Assembly (NCBI GenBank): GCA_016716385.1
Contig: JADJWL010000025.1
Span: 1,034,694-1,098,693 of the forward strand
Direction: 5' to 3'
From: Bryobacterales bacterium
Lineage (GTDB): Bacteria > Acidobacteriota > Terriglobia > Bryobacterales > Bryobacteraceae
DNA: 64,000 nucleotides
Each line of letters opens with the position of its first letter. The stretch's first letter is position 1. Shown here piece by piece: positions 54,111 through 62,210 of this stretch. The notes beneath the pieces are model-generated. The model did not search any database, was not told where the DNA came from, and saw nothing but the letters and a program-made list of their open reading frames with translations. A program made the translations under genes and the position numbers.

Positions 54111-54374
54111 TCAGAACTCGAGGCCCTTCGCCCTGCAGGCGCTGAAGTCGCCCAAGCTGGCGAGGACGTAGGCGAGTTGCTCGTTGATCCGTCCGAGGTC
54201 GCCGGCGTAACCCCAGTGGGTGGGCTCGGCGGCCTGCTGCTTCTTGTGGGCGGCCAGGCAGCTGGCGATTCGCTTCAGCAGATCCTGCGCCTCGGCGTGG
54301 CGTTCGGCGTAGCAGGCGGCTGCGGTGTGTTTGGTGGCTTGTGCTTTGGTTCTCATTGCATGACCATTCATCAC
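54111..54374 (-). CDS. Small protein of unknown function
   Basis: An 87-residue Ala-rich helical protein (EAQDLLKRIASCLAAHKKQQAAEPTHWGYAGDLGRINEQL). The start may be 54374 or the later Met at 54356; neither has a clear ribosome site. First gene of the three-gene minus-strand operon, divergent from the terminase gene. Confidence 0.55.
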   Translation of the reverse strand: MMNGHAMRTKAQATKHTAAACYAERHAEAQDLLKRIASCLAAHKKQQAAEPTHWGYAGDLGRINEQLAYVLASLGDFSACRAKGLEF

Positions 54375-54477
54375 TCAGGTCGGAAACACGATCAAGCGAA
54401 ATCTGCGCGGTGGCAGGATCTTTATTACGCGTGTTTTCAAAAGGTTGCAAGCGTGCAGTCAGGATTCTGAGCACAGA

Positions 54478-54975
54478 ATGGGACAACGAGGACCGATTCC
54501 AAAGCCGAGTGCGATTGAACGGGCGGAGGGCTACCCTGGGAAGCGCGCGACCAACCGCCGGGAGCCGAAGCCGCGGGAGGTCGTCCCGCGCTGCCCAGCG
54601 CATCTCGATACGATTGCGCGGCGCGAATGGCGGCGCCTGGTCCCGATCCTCCGCCGCATGCGCGTGCTGACCGAAGCGGACGAGATTCCGCTGGCGAACC
54701 TGTGCATCACGTACTCGACGTTGATCCAGGCACAGACCAAGCTGAACGAGACGGGGATCCTGTATAAGGGCCCGAGCGGCTACGTGCAGCAGTCGCCGGT
54801 GCTGTCGATCATCCGGCAGTCGATCGAAACGCTGAACCGGCTGTCGCGGGAGTTCGGATTGACGCCGGCGGCGCGGACACGGATCATGATGCAGGACGAG
54901 GCTCCCCGCATCGACATGGACGCGATCATGGAGGAGTTGTCGCGGCCACGGACCGATACGGCACGGTTGATGTAG
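54478..54975 (+). CDS. P27-family phage terminase small subunit
   Basis: A 165-residue protein with the family start (MGQRGPIPKP), the Pro/Arg-rich linker and the region EWRRLVPILRRMRVLTEADEIPLANLC, then SREFGLTPAAR. The small subunit recognises phage DNA for packaging. No large subunit, portal or capsid gene follows, so this is a remnant of a prophage rather than a working packaging module. ATG 54478 is chosen where the family pattern begins; the upstream frame is unlikely. Confidence 0.88.
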   Translation: MGQRGPIPKPSAIERAEGYPGKRATNRREPKPREVVPRCPAHLDTIARREWRRLVPILRRMRVLTEADEIPLANLCITYSTLIQAQTKLNETGILYKGPSGYVQQSPVLSIIRQSIETLNRLSREFGLTPAARTRIMMQDEAPRIDMDAIMEELSRPRTDTARLM

Positions 54976-54989
54976 GGGAGGGTGGGGAC

Positions 54990-55307
54990 ATGGCTGACCA
55001 GGTTGCCCGTCATGTCTTGGCAGCCGCCGGAAACGGGTCTCTCGGTGCCGGCCCAACCGTTATCGCCGCGACAGACACCACCACGTCACCCCTCAGAATC
55101 CGCGGCCGCGGCTCCAACCTCGCCGACAGCACGTTGCTCGAACTCACCGCCAGCGGTGAACTCATCCTCGCCGGCGGTGCCGGCAACGGCTACCGCTTCG
55201 CCGACCTCGGTGCCGCCAACAACCCCTCCGGTTGGTCCGGAGTCATCAAGGTGAAGACTCCGTCCGGTTCCACCTTGGGCTACATTCTTCTCTACACCAG
55301 CCCTTAG
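54990..55307 (+). CDS. Small Gly/Ala-rich beta protein of unknown function
   Basis: A 105-residue protein with short beta strands (STLLELTASGELILAGGAGNGYRFADLG, then GVIKVKTPSGSTLGYILLY), reminiscent of small phage decoration or fibre segments. It starts 14 bases after the terminase stop, with GGGAGG upstream, so the two are probably one transcript. No family recognised. Confidence 0.5.
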   Translation: MADQVARHVLAAAGNGSLGAGPTVIAATDTTTSPLRIRGRGSNLADSTLLELTASGELILAGGAGNGYRFADLGAANNPSGWSGVIKVKTPSGSTLGYILLYTSP

Positions 55308-55364
55308 GGTCCCTATGTTGTTGAATCTAAACCACCGTACTTGCCAATCGTGGCGCGTCTGCCT

Positions 55365-55440
55365 TGACGAGATTTTACATCAGTTTACCTTGATGGCGTG
55401 CCTACACTTGATATAACATTGGATGACGCGAGTTTACATC
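55365..55440. repeat. 17-base direct repeats around the promoter of the deazaguanine operon
   Basis: TGACGAGATTTTACATC at 55365-55381 and TGACGCGAGTTTACATC at 55424-55440 agree in 15 of 17 positions. One copy lies just upstream of the -35 and one between the -10 and the first start codon, an operator-like arrangement for the HTH protein encoded immediately downstream. Confidence 0.6.
55390..55417 (+). promoter_or_regulatory. Promoter of the deazaguanine (Dpd-type) operon
   Basis: TTGATG at 55390-55395 and TATAAC at 55412-55417 with a 16-base spacer, 24 bases before the first ATG. It sits between the two 17-base repeats, so binding there could block it. Confidence 0.55.
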
Positions 55441-55441
55441 T

Positions 55442-55705
55442 ATGCCTGTCGATATCGCGGGCCAGAGCTACTATGCCCTCACCGAGGTTGCGGAAGAACT
55501 TCGCGTAACGCGTCAGTCCCTCTGGCTCTGGCGGAAGAGCGGCAAGATCCCCGTGGGTCGAAGGGCTCGCGCGAGGCAAGTCCTTTTCACCGAAGCAGAG
55601 GTCACGGCGATCCGGGAGTACGCGAATCGCCTCGAGCCAATCGAGTTGGGAGGTGCCAGGCAGATGAGACTTTTTGGCCAGACTGGATCGAAGGAGGGAG
55701 CATGA
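55442..55705 (+). CDS. Helix-turn-helix DNA-binding protein (MerR/excisionase-like), operon regulator
   Basis: An 87-residue protein with a MerR/excisionase-type HTH at residues 11-40 (ALTEVAEELRVTRQSLWLWRKSGKIPVGRR) and a short helical tail. There is no effector domain. As first gene of the operon, just after paired 17-base repeats, it is likely its local regulator. Its stop overlaps the queC start by 4 bases. Confidence 0.75.
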   Translation: MPVDIAGQSYYALTEVAEELRVTRQSLWLWRKSGKIPVGRRARARQVLFTEAEVTAIREYANRLEPIELGGARQMRLFGQTGSKEGA

Positions 55706-56418
55706 AAACCACTGCCAAACCGGCTGTCGTTCTCCTGAGCGGTGGACTCGATTCTGCGACAGTGCTCGCGATTGCGAAATCTGAAGGATACGCTTGCTAC
55801 GCTATGTCCTTTGACTACGGCCAAAGGCATCGGTGGGAACTGGAATGCGCCGGGAGAATCGTTGCGAGCCTGGGTGCGGCCGGGCACCACATGGCAAGAA
55901 TTGACCTTAGGGCGTTCGGTAGGTCTGCACTGACGGCGGATATCGAAGTCCCGAAGTCACGAACGCTCGACGAGATGTCGCGGGAGATTCCGATCACATA
56001 TGTGCCGGCGCGGAACACCATTTTTCTGGCCTTCGCCCTGGCGTGGGCAGAGGTGCTGAACGCAAATGACATCTTCATTGGCGTGAACGCGATCGACTAC
56101 AGCGGATATCCGGACTGTCGTCCGGAGTTCATTAAGGCCTTTGAGCACTTGGCAAATCTCGCAACCCAGGCCGGCGTCGAAGGCCGAACGCACGTGCAGA
56201 TCCACGCACCCCTCCTTCCAATGTCGAAAGGACAGATCATTCGCCGCGGTTTGCAACTCGGCGTCGATTACAGTCTGACCAGCAGTTGCTACGATCCGTC
56301 CCTCACTGGGGAGGCTTGCGGCGAGTGCGACTCCTGCTTACTCCGAACTAAGGGCTTTGCAGAGAATGGAGTGCCCGATCCGATTAGGTACGGCTGCTCG
56401 GGCATGACTTCGGGATGA
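55702..56418 (+). CDS. queC: 7-cyano-7-deazaguanine (preQ0) synthase QueC
   Basis: A 238-residue ATP-dependent enzyme converting 7-carboxy-7-deazaguanine to preQ0. The PP-loop SGGLDSAT is at residues 14-21, with MSFDYGQRH, PARNTIFLAFALAWAE and the Cys cluster SCYDPSLTGEACGECDSC binding zinc near residues 200-220. AAGGAGGGAG precedes ATG 55702. It is next to queD and folE2, so the operon makes its own preQ0, presumably for DpdA rather than for tRNA queuosine. Confidence 0.95.
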   Translation: MKTTAKPAVVLLSGGLDSATVLAIAKSEGYACYAMSFDYGQRHRWELECAGRIVASLGAAGHHMARIDLRAFGRSALTADIEVPKSRTLDEMSREIPITYVPARNTIFLAFALAWAEVLNANDIFIGVNAIDYSGYPDCRPEFIKAFEHLANLATQAGVEGRTHVQIHAPLLPMSKGQIIRRGLQLGVDYSLTSSCYDPSLTGEACGECDSCLLRTKGFAENGVPDPIRYGCSGMTSG

Positions 56419-56425
56419 GGACTCA

Positions 56426-56791
56426 ATGGATATCTTCAAGGAATTCACAATCGAAGCGGCGCACCGCCTGCCAAACGTTCCGATCGATCACAAATGCGGG
56501 CGTCTCCACGGTCACACATTCCGGATCGAGGTTCACGTCCGCGGCCCTGTCGACGCTCAAATGGGATGGGTCATTGACTTTGCCGACATCAAAACAGCCT
56601 TCAAGCCTGTCGAGGAGCAAATCGATCACCGTTTCCTCAACGAAGTGCCGGGGTTGGAGAACCCTACCAGCGAAAACCTGGCTCGTTGGGTTTGGCAGCG
56701 ACTCCGAGAAGACCTCCCCCTGCTGTCCAAAGTAGTGGTCCGGGAAACTTGCACCTCGGGGTGCATCTACGAGGGCGAATCGGGGCAATGA
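56426..56791 (+). CDS. queD: 6-carboxytetrahydropterin synthase QueD
   Basis: A 121-residue pterin-synthase-fold enzyme. Zinc ligands His in EAAHRLPN and the HGH of CGRLHGHTFRIEV with the active-site Cys, plus MGWVIDFADIK and IDHRFLNEV. It converts dihydroneopterin triphosphate to carboxytetrahydropterin, second step of preQ0 synthesis. It starts 7 bases after queC and its stop overlaps the folE2 start by 4 bases. Confidence 0.94.
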   Translation: MDIFKEFTIEAAHRLPNVPIDHKCGRLHGHTFRIEVHVRGPVDAQMGWVIDFADIKTAFKPVEEQIDHRFLNEVPGLENPTSENLARWVWQRLREDLPLLSKVVVRETCTSGCIYEGESGQ

Positions 56792-57585
56792 TGCACGACA
56801 TTCAGAACCACGCTGATACTCGGGAGATTGCCATCGACAAAGTTGGCGTTTGTAACCTGCGCTATCCGATCGTCGTCCTGGACCGCAGTCGCGAACGCCA
56901 GGCCACGACCGCCGCCATCTCCATGTCGGTCAACTTGCCGCAGCACTTCAAGGGGACCCACATGAGTCGCTTCATCGAGGTGCTGAATCGGCATCGCGGC
57001 GAAGTCACAATGCGGACGTTGCCACAAATACTCGAAGAACTCAAAACGACGCTCCAAGCTCAAAGTGCACACATCGAAGTAGCCTTCCCCTATTTCCTCG
57101 AACAGAGCGCCCCCGTCTCCGGTGCCCAGGCACTGATGGACTATCAGTGCCAATTCACAGCAGAGGCCAACGGCAAGACATCGACGTTCACACTCTCCGT
57201 GGTTGTGCCGGTCACCAGTCTATGTCCGTGCAGCAAGGCGATCGCGGACTACGGGGCTCACAACCAACGTGGCGAGGTCACGATCGACGTGCGCACACGG
57301 ACGAACGTCGACGGAACCGCCGCGATGATCTGGATCGAGGAACTAATCCAGGTCGCCGAGTCGTCCGCCTCATGCCCAGTCTACGCGCTACTCAAGCGGC
57401 CGGATGAGCGGCACGTGACTATGCAGGCATATGACAATCCCGTGTTCGTCGAGGACATCGTCCGTAACGTAGCAGTCACACTCCAGGCCGACGAGCGTGT
57501 ACGGTGGTTCCGCGTGCGCGCGTTGAATCATGAGAGTATCCACAACCATGACGCCTTCGCCGAGATTGCGTGGGAGCGCCTTTAG
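56788..57585 (+). CDS. folE2: GTP cyclohydrolase FolE2 (type IB)
   Basis: A 265-residue GCYH-IB enzyme: IAIDKVGVCNLRYPI, VNLPQHFKGTHMSRFIEVLN, and the catalytic CPCSKAIADYGAHNQRG segment. It opens GTP to dihydroneopterin triphosphate, the first step of the preQ0 pathway. Unlike classical FolE it does not depend on zinc. ATG 56788 overlaps the queD stop. With queC and queD only queE (7-carboxy-7-deazaguanine synthase) is missing from the set. Confidence 0.95.
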   Translation: MMHDIQNHADTREIAIDKVGVCNLRYPIVVLDRSRERQATTAAISMSVNLPQHFKGTHMSRFIEVLNRHRGEVTMRTLPQILEELKTTLQAQSAHIEVAFPYFLEQSAPVSGAQALMDYQCQFTAEANGKTSTFTLSVVVPVTSLCPCSKAIADYGAHNQRGEVTIDVRTRTNVDGTAAMIWIEELIQVAESSASCPVYALLKRPDERHVTMQAYDNPVFVEDIVRNVAVTLQADERVRWFRVRALNHESIHNHDAFAEIAWERL

Positions 57586-57664
57586 CCAACGTTGCTAATG
57601 CTGGTGCGCAATGGTAATTTCGGAGATCGGAGCCTTTGAAAACTACAGTAGGAGTCAATGAACG

Positions 57665-58621
57665 GTGCCCGCAATTAATTTGGTCGTGAGCTGCACAAAC
57701 CGAAAGCGGTATCCGACCGCGCCAGGTTTGGCGCTGCGGGATATCAGCGACCACGATATTGCGGGGCGACTGCGCATTTGGAAGGAGCGACTGCAGCGCG
57801 TGCCTGCCGATCGCTATCCCGCCGATGAGTTGTACATCGGTGACCACTGGGCAGTCGCGCGCGGCATCCCGAGGCTACTGGCCGAAAGGGGCGTCACGAT
57901 CCGACTCTGGATCTGCTCAGCGGGATATGGTCTGGTCCGATCGGACAGCCTACTGAAGTCCTATCAGGCGGCGTTCACACCCGGGAGCGAGGACTATGTC
58001 GCAACCGATGCGAAGGACCGCTCGGCCGCGATACGTTCTTGGTGGCTGGGCGTTTGCTCGCTGCGCCTCAATGGGGAAGAGGCCGCTCCACGGACCCTGG
58101 CGCAACTGGCCGCTACGCAGCCACGCACACCCATTCTTGTGGCCCTGTCCGTCGACTACCTTGACGCCGTCGCTGACGACTTGCAGGAGGCACTGAGGCG
58201 TCCGTTCTTTGAAGAACACCTGTCCATCGTCTCGTGCGGCACTACCGGGCAACGCCATGCCTGGGCGCACAACCTCCTACCCTGTGACGGTCTGATGTCT
58301 GGGTCACTGGGGGGAACGCTGACGTCACTTAATGTGAGAGTTGCCCGGCATCTCCTATCGTCCTCGAACAGTTCCGTGCCCACCGTGGAAAGACTGGCTA
58401 CTCTTGCCCGTTCCATCCCCCGCACTGCGATGGCGTCCCCCGAGCGGCAACCTCGCAGCGACAAGCAGGTCCTCGCCTTCATCCGTAGGGCTCTGCGCCG
58501 CTCGCCGGCACCGAGTCGGTCGCGCCTGTTGCGGGAATTCCGGGATGCGGGACTGGCATGCGAGCAAGGACGGTTTTCGAATCTCTACCGCGCCGCAATG
58601 GCCATGGAGGCGGCGTCGTGA
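57665..58621 (+). CDS. DUF6884-like protein in the deazaguanine operon
   Basis: A 318-residue protein. The N-terminal half has the pattern of DUF6884/YaaA-like proteins (VSCTNRKRYPTAP with a Cys and basic cluster, PADELYIGDHW, WICSAGYGLVRSDSLLKSY). The C-terminal half (about residues 240-318) is a basic helical domain, perhaps DNA-binding (KQVLAFIRRALRRSPAPSRSRLLREFR). GTG 57665 has AGGAG 10 bases upstream; its stop overlaps the next gene. The 80-base gap before it is the widest in the operon. A link to nucleobase or deazapurine handling is inferred from context only. Confidence 0.6.
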   Translation: MPAINLVVSCTNRKRYPTAPGLALRDISDHDIAGRLRIWKERLQRVPADRYPADELYIGDHWAVARGIPRLLAERGVTIRLWICSAGYGLVRSDSLLKSYQAAFTPGSEDYVATDAKDRSAAIRSWWLGVCSLRLNGEEAAPRTLAQLAATQPRTPILVALSVDYLDAVADDLQEALRRPFFEEHLSIVSCGTTGQRHAWAHNLLPCDGLMSGSLGGTLTSLNVRVARHLLSSSNSSVPTVERLATLARSIPRTAMASPERQPRSDKQVLAFIRRALRRSPAPSRSRLLREFRDAGLACEQGRFSNLYRAAMAMEAAS

Positions 58622-59766
58622 GGATGCGCAAGAACCGGAATTCGATCATCCGCCGTCGAGTCCTTCGAATCGAGCAGTGCGAAGGCCATCCGCTATACCT
58701 GTTCGCTCTCACCGGTGAGGAACTACTAGCAGTCGCTGAGATCTCCCGTGTTTCCCGCGATGAGGCGGGCAAGCTGATCGGCTATCAACGTGCCGAGGTC
58801 AAACGCCACGTCCAAGAGATCGTCGATTACCTCAACAGCGACAAAGTACTCTTCCCTAACTCGCTGATTCTCGCTATGTCCTCCAGCGTTCACTTCGTTG
58901 CCAGCCGTGGTCCGAATGTCGGTGATGGACTGGCAACGGCCGGCACGCTTGAAATCCCCGTACCCCGCAACGGTGCCACGAAGCCTGCTTGGATCGTGGA
59001 TGGCCAACAACGCGCACTCGCACTTTCCAAGTCCGAGCGCCGCTCACTGCCGATCGCGGTCAATGCGTTCGTGGCCGATGACGTGGAAATCCAGCGCGAT
59101 CAGTTCCTGAGAGTGAACAACACCAAACCGCTCCCTCGGGGCCTAATTACTGAGCTGTTGCCTGAGGTCTCAACGCCGCTGCCCGCAAAACTCGAGGCGC
59201 GTAAAATCCCATCCGCTCTCTGTGACCTTCTGAACACGAACGAGGCATCGCCGTTCTACCGCATGATTCGACGGGCGTCTTCGCCCGCCGAGGAACGCAA
59301 GAAGGCGATGATCTCGGACACCTCCGTGATCAAGTTCATCCAGGAGAGCATTTCGGCACCGTCCGGATGCCTCTTCCCATACCGCAATATCGCTTCCGGC
59401 GAAACCGACTTCGACGGCATCTGGAAGGTCTTGGTCGTCTACTGGACGGCAGTCAAGCAGACATTTCCGGAGGCATGGGGAAAGCCAGCGAATAGGAGTC
59501 GCCTGATGCACGGTGCCGGGTTGCGCGCGATGGGGCGCCTCATGGACCGCATCATGGCCATGATCAACCCGAACTCACCCCACGCATTGTCCGAAGCACG
59601 ACACGAATTGCAGACCATTGCGCCGCTGTGCCGCTGGACCTCCGGACGGTGGGAGGAGCTTGGTGATCTGCACTGGGATGAACTGCAGAACGTGCCGCGG
59701 CACATCAGGATTCTGTCGAGTTTTCTCGTGTGCAGCTATGTTCGGCACCGCGGAGGGGTGCGATGA
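58618..59766 (+). CDS. DpdB-like DGQHR-domain protein, copy 1
   Basis: A 382-residue protein of the DndB/DpdB DGQHR superfamily. The core motif is IVDGQQRALAL (Asp near residue 128), with QFLRVNNTKPLPRGLITELLP after it and RSRLMHGAGLRAMGRLMD in the C-terminal half. In Dpd systems DpdB works with DpdA to insert preQ0 into DNA. GTG 58618 overlaps the preceding stop and has GGAGG at 7 bases. It shares blocks with the gene at 61031, so the two are paralogs flanking DpdA. An ATPase activity is reported for the family; no Walker motif is visible. Confidence 0.82.
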   Translation: MRMRKNRNSIIRRRVLRIEQCEGHPLYLFALTGEELLAVAEISRVSRDEAGKLIGYQRAEVKRHVQEIVDYLNSDKVLFPNSLILAMSSSVHFVASRGPNVGDGLATAGTLEIPVPRNGATKPAWIVDGQQRALALSKSERRSLPIAVNAFVADDVEIQRDQFLRVNNTKPLPRGLITELLPEVSTPLPAKLEARKIPSALCDLLNTNEASPFYRMIRRASSPAEERKKAMISDTSVIKFIQESISAPSGCLFPYRNIASGETDFDGIWKVLVVYWTAVKQTFPEAWGKPANRSRLMHGAGLRAMGRLMDRIMAMINPNSPHALSEARHELQTIAPLCRWTSGRWEELGDLHWDELQNVPRHIRILSSFLVCSYVRHRGGVR

Positions 59767-61034
59767 AGTTCTTCTTTCCTGATAGCCAAGACTTCGTCGA
59801 CGATTCGTTTGACTTCGAGACGGAAACTCGTTCAAGCATGCGCGTCCGGCAACGTGACGACCGGTACCCTCACGAGATTTTTGCGACGCCGCCGTACAAC
59901 GGCCTGCTTGTCTCCAAGGCGGTTGTCGACGGCCTTGGGGGCGGCACGGGTAAGTATAGTGCACCACAGCGCCACCGCTTTTTGCGAGTGGGCGTGCGCG
60001 AGTACTTCCGCCTGGAGGCAACATCGCTCGAGACAATGGGCGACTGCGGTGCCTTCACCTATGTACGCGAAGAACGGCCGCCGTACACCGCCGCAGAAGT
60101 CGCCGACTTCTATTCCGATTGTGGATTCCATTACGGCCTCTCTGTCGACCATGTCATCCTCGGCTACAACGCCCGCTTGGACAATCAGTTCGAGTCCCTC
60201 GACTTAGTTCCTTCTGACTGGCGTGCTCGCCAAGACATGACTTTTGAACTGGCTGAGGCGTTTCTGCAATACTGCCAGGCCAAGCAGAAGCGGTTCGTGC
60301 CCATCGGCGTCGCTCAGGGTTGGAGCCCTCAGTCGTATGCTCACGCAGTGGACGTGCTCCAAAAGTTGGGCTTCCGCTACATCGCCTTTGGCGGCTTCGT
60401 TCCACTAAAGACACTTGACATCCTCGCTTGCCTACGCGCGGCCAGCGCTATCCGGTGCCCCGAAACCGTTTTTCACCTTTTAGGCATTACTCGATGCGAA
60501 CACGTGCAAGCTTTCGGCGACTTCGGCGTTGTCAGTTTCGACAGCACGTCACCTTTGCGTAAGGCCTTCAAAGACGACCGCAACAACTACTACACCGACT
60601 CGGGAGCCTATTCCGCCATCCGCGTGCCTCAAGTCGAGGCGAATCCGGAACTGCTGCGCAAGATCACGGCGGGACAGGTCCAGCAGGACGAAGCTCGTCG
60701 ATTGGAGGCGGCATGTCTTCACGCGCTGACCGCGTTCGATCGCGATGAGACGACCATTGACGAAACGGTGACGGCCCTGCACGAGTATGAGCAGGTGTTC
60801 GATCCCTCAGCGGACCGATCCGCGGTGTATCGGCGCGTGCTGAAAGATCGACCGTGGAAGCACTGTCCGTGTGAGATCTGCCTCCGCCTGGGCATCCATG
60901 TGATCATCTTCCGGGGTGCTGAGCGAAATCGTCGCCGCGGCTTTCACAACCTCTTCGTATTCAACCATCAACTCCAAGGCCATCTCGACCGCCGCCCCGG
61001 CCGTGAACCGGTCTTCCAAGGATCAGAGCGATGA
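59763..61034 (+). CDS. dpdA: DpdA-type DNA-guanine transglycosylase
   Basis: A 423-residue TGT-fold enzyme. SVDHVILGYN and FGVVSFDSTSPLRKAF carry the candidate active-site Asp residues, and zinc ligands are Cys368, Cys370, Cys373 and His395 (CPCEIC, then GFHN). It lacks the RNA-binding PUA domain of archaeal TGT. DpdA homologs exchange guanine in DNA for preQ0, after which other Dpd enzymes convert it further. It overlaps both neighbours by 4 bases (ATGA), so it is translationally coupled to the flanking DpdB-like proteins. Confidence 0.9.
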   Translation: MKFFFPDSQDFVDDSFDFETETRSSMRVRQRDDRYPHEIFATPPYNGLLVSKAVVDGLGGGTGKYSAPQRHRFLRVGVREYFRLEATSLETMGDCGAFTYVREERPPYTAAEVADFYSDCGFHYGLSVDHVILGYNARLDNQFESLDLVPSDWRARQDMTFELAEAFLQYCQAKQKRFVPIGVAQGWSPQSYAHAVDVLQKLGFRYIAFGGFVPLKTLDILACLRAASAIRCPETVFHLLGITRCEHVQAFGDFGVVSFDSTSPLRKAFKDDRNNYYTDSGAYSAIRVPQVEANPELLRKITAGQVQQDEARRLEAACLHALTAFDRDETTIDETVTALHEYEQVFDPSADRSAVYRRVLKDRPWKHCPCEICLRLGIHVIIFRGAERNRRRGFHNLFVFNHQLQGHLDRRPGREPVFQGSER

Positions 61035-62155
61035 ACCATACCCACGAACTGCAACTGCCGGCGCTTGAAATAAGGCAGGGGCCCAATCGTACCTTCTACA
61101 GTTTCGCAGTGGACGGCAAACTCCTGCCGACGTTCGCCACTGTCTCGCGGATTCGGCGCAACGGAGACAATCTTTTGGCAGGATATCAGCGCCCGGAGGT
61201 CCTGTCGCACATCTCTGAAATCCGCACCTACATTGAGTCCCACGAACCCTTGATGCCCAATGCCATTGTGTTAGCTTTTGACAGTCGCGTCCGATTCGTA
61301 GCCCAACCGGGGGCGCCGACAAATTACAGTCGTTGGGGAACCTTGATCATACCCGTCGACCAGACGACCGAGCAGGACAAGCCTGGGCTGATAGTGGATG
61401 GCCAGCAGCGGTCAGCCGCTATCCGTGACTCGCAGGTAGCCAGTTTTCCGATCTGTGCGACAGCCTTCATCACGAACGACGACCGCGAGCAGCGCGAGCA
61501 GTTCATCCTCGTGAACTCGACTAAACCGCTGCCCAAGGGACTCATCTACGAATTGCTGCCTTCAACGGAGATGAAGTTGCCTAGCTTACTGCAGCGGCGG
61601 CGATTCCCGGCCCAACTCCTGTTCCGCCTAAACTCCGATGAGTCGTCGCCTCTCCACGGCAAGATCCGGACGCCCACTACGCCTAGCGGCGTGATCCAGG
61701 ACAACAGCATGCTGAAGATGCTGGAGAACAGCCTCAGCGACGGTGTACTCTACCGCTTTCGCGACCCGATCTCTGGCGAAACGGACTCCGAGGCAATGCT
61801 GTCAGTGCTGAGATCCTTCTGGGCGGCGATCTCAGCGGTGTTCCCAAAAGCCTGGGGACTCCCCCCGACTCGCTCGCGGTTGATGCACGGTGCTGGCATC
61901 ATCAGCATGGGGTTCCTAATGGATGCCATAGCCGAACGCCACCGTGACGCGGGTGTCCCGAGGCAGGACTCTTTCCGCGAAGACCTCGTCCCGCTACAAG
62001 AGGTCTGTCGATGGACGGAGGGATACTGGGACTTCGGCCCGGGCGTTAAGCGCAAGTGGAATGAAATCCAGAACACTCCTAAAGACATCCAGTTGTTGGC
62101 TAATTATCTGATGGTGCAGTACAAGTCACTGGTTTGGAACAGACCAACCCCGTGA
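61031..62155 (+). CDS. DpdB-like DGQHR-domain protein, copy 2
   Basis: A 374-residue paralog of the protein at 58618. IVDGQQRSAAI has its Asp near residue 123, followed by QFILVNSTKPLPKGLIYELLP and RSRLMHGAGIISMGFLMDAI. It overlaps dpdA by 4 bases. Two DpdB-like proteins around one DpdA differ from the single DpdB of described clusters and suggest a heteromeric partner or a division between insertion and sensing. The function is inferred from the family and position. Confidence 0.82.
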   Translation: MNHTHELQLPALEIRQGPNRTFYSFAVDGKLLPTFATVSRIRRNGDNLLAGYQRPEVLSHISEIRTYIESHEPLMPNAIVLAFDSRVRFVAQPGAPTNYSRWGTLIIPVDQTTEQDKPGLIVDGQQRSAAIRDSQVASFPICATAFITNDDREQREQFILVNSTKPLPKGLIYELLPSTEMKLPSLLQRRRFPAQLLFRLNSDESSPLHGKIRTPTTPSGVIQDNSMLKMLENSLSDGVLYRFRDPISGETDSEAMLSVLRSFWAAISAVFPKAWGLPPTRSRLMHGAGIISMGFLMDAIAERHRDAGVPRQDSFREDLVPLQEVCRWTEGYWDFGPGVKRKWNEIQNTPKDIQLLANYLMVQYKSLVWNRPTP

Positions 62156-62210
62156 GGCAGACGAGGATGTTCTTCTTTAGGGTCGTACTGGATGAGTTGG
62201 GGGCGTGCTA

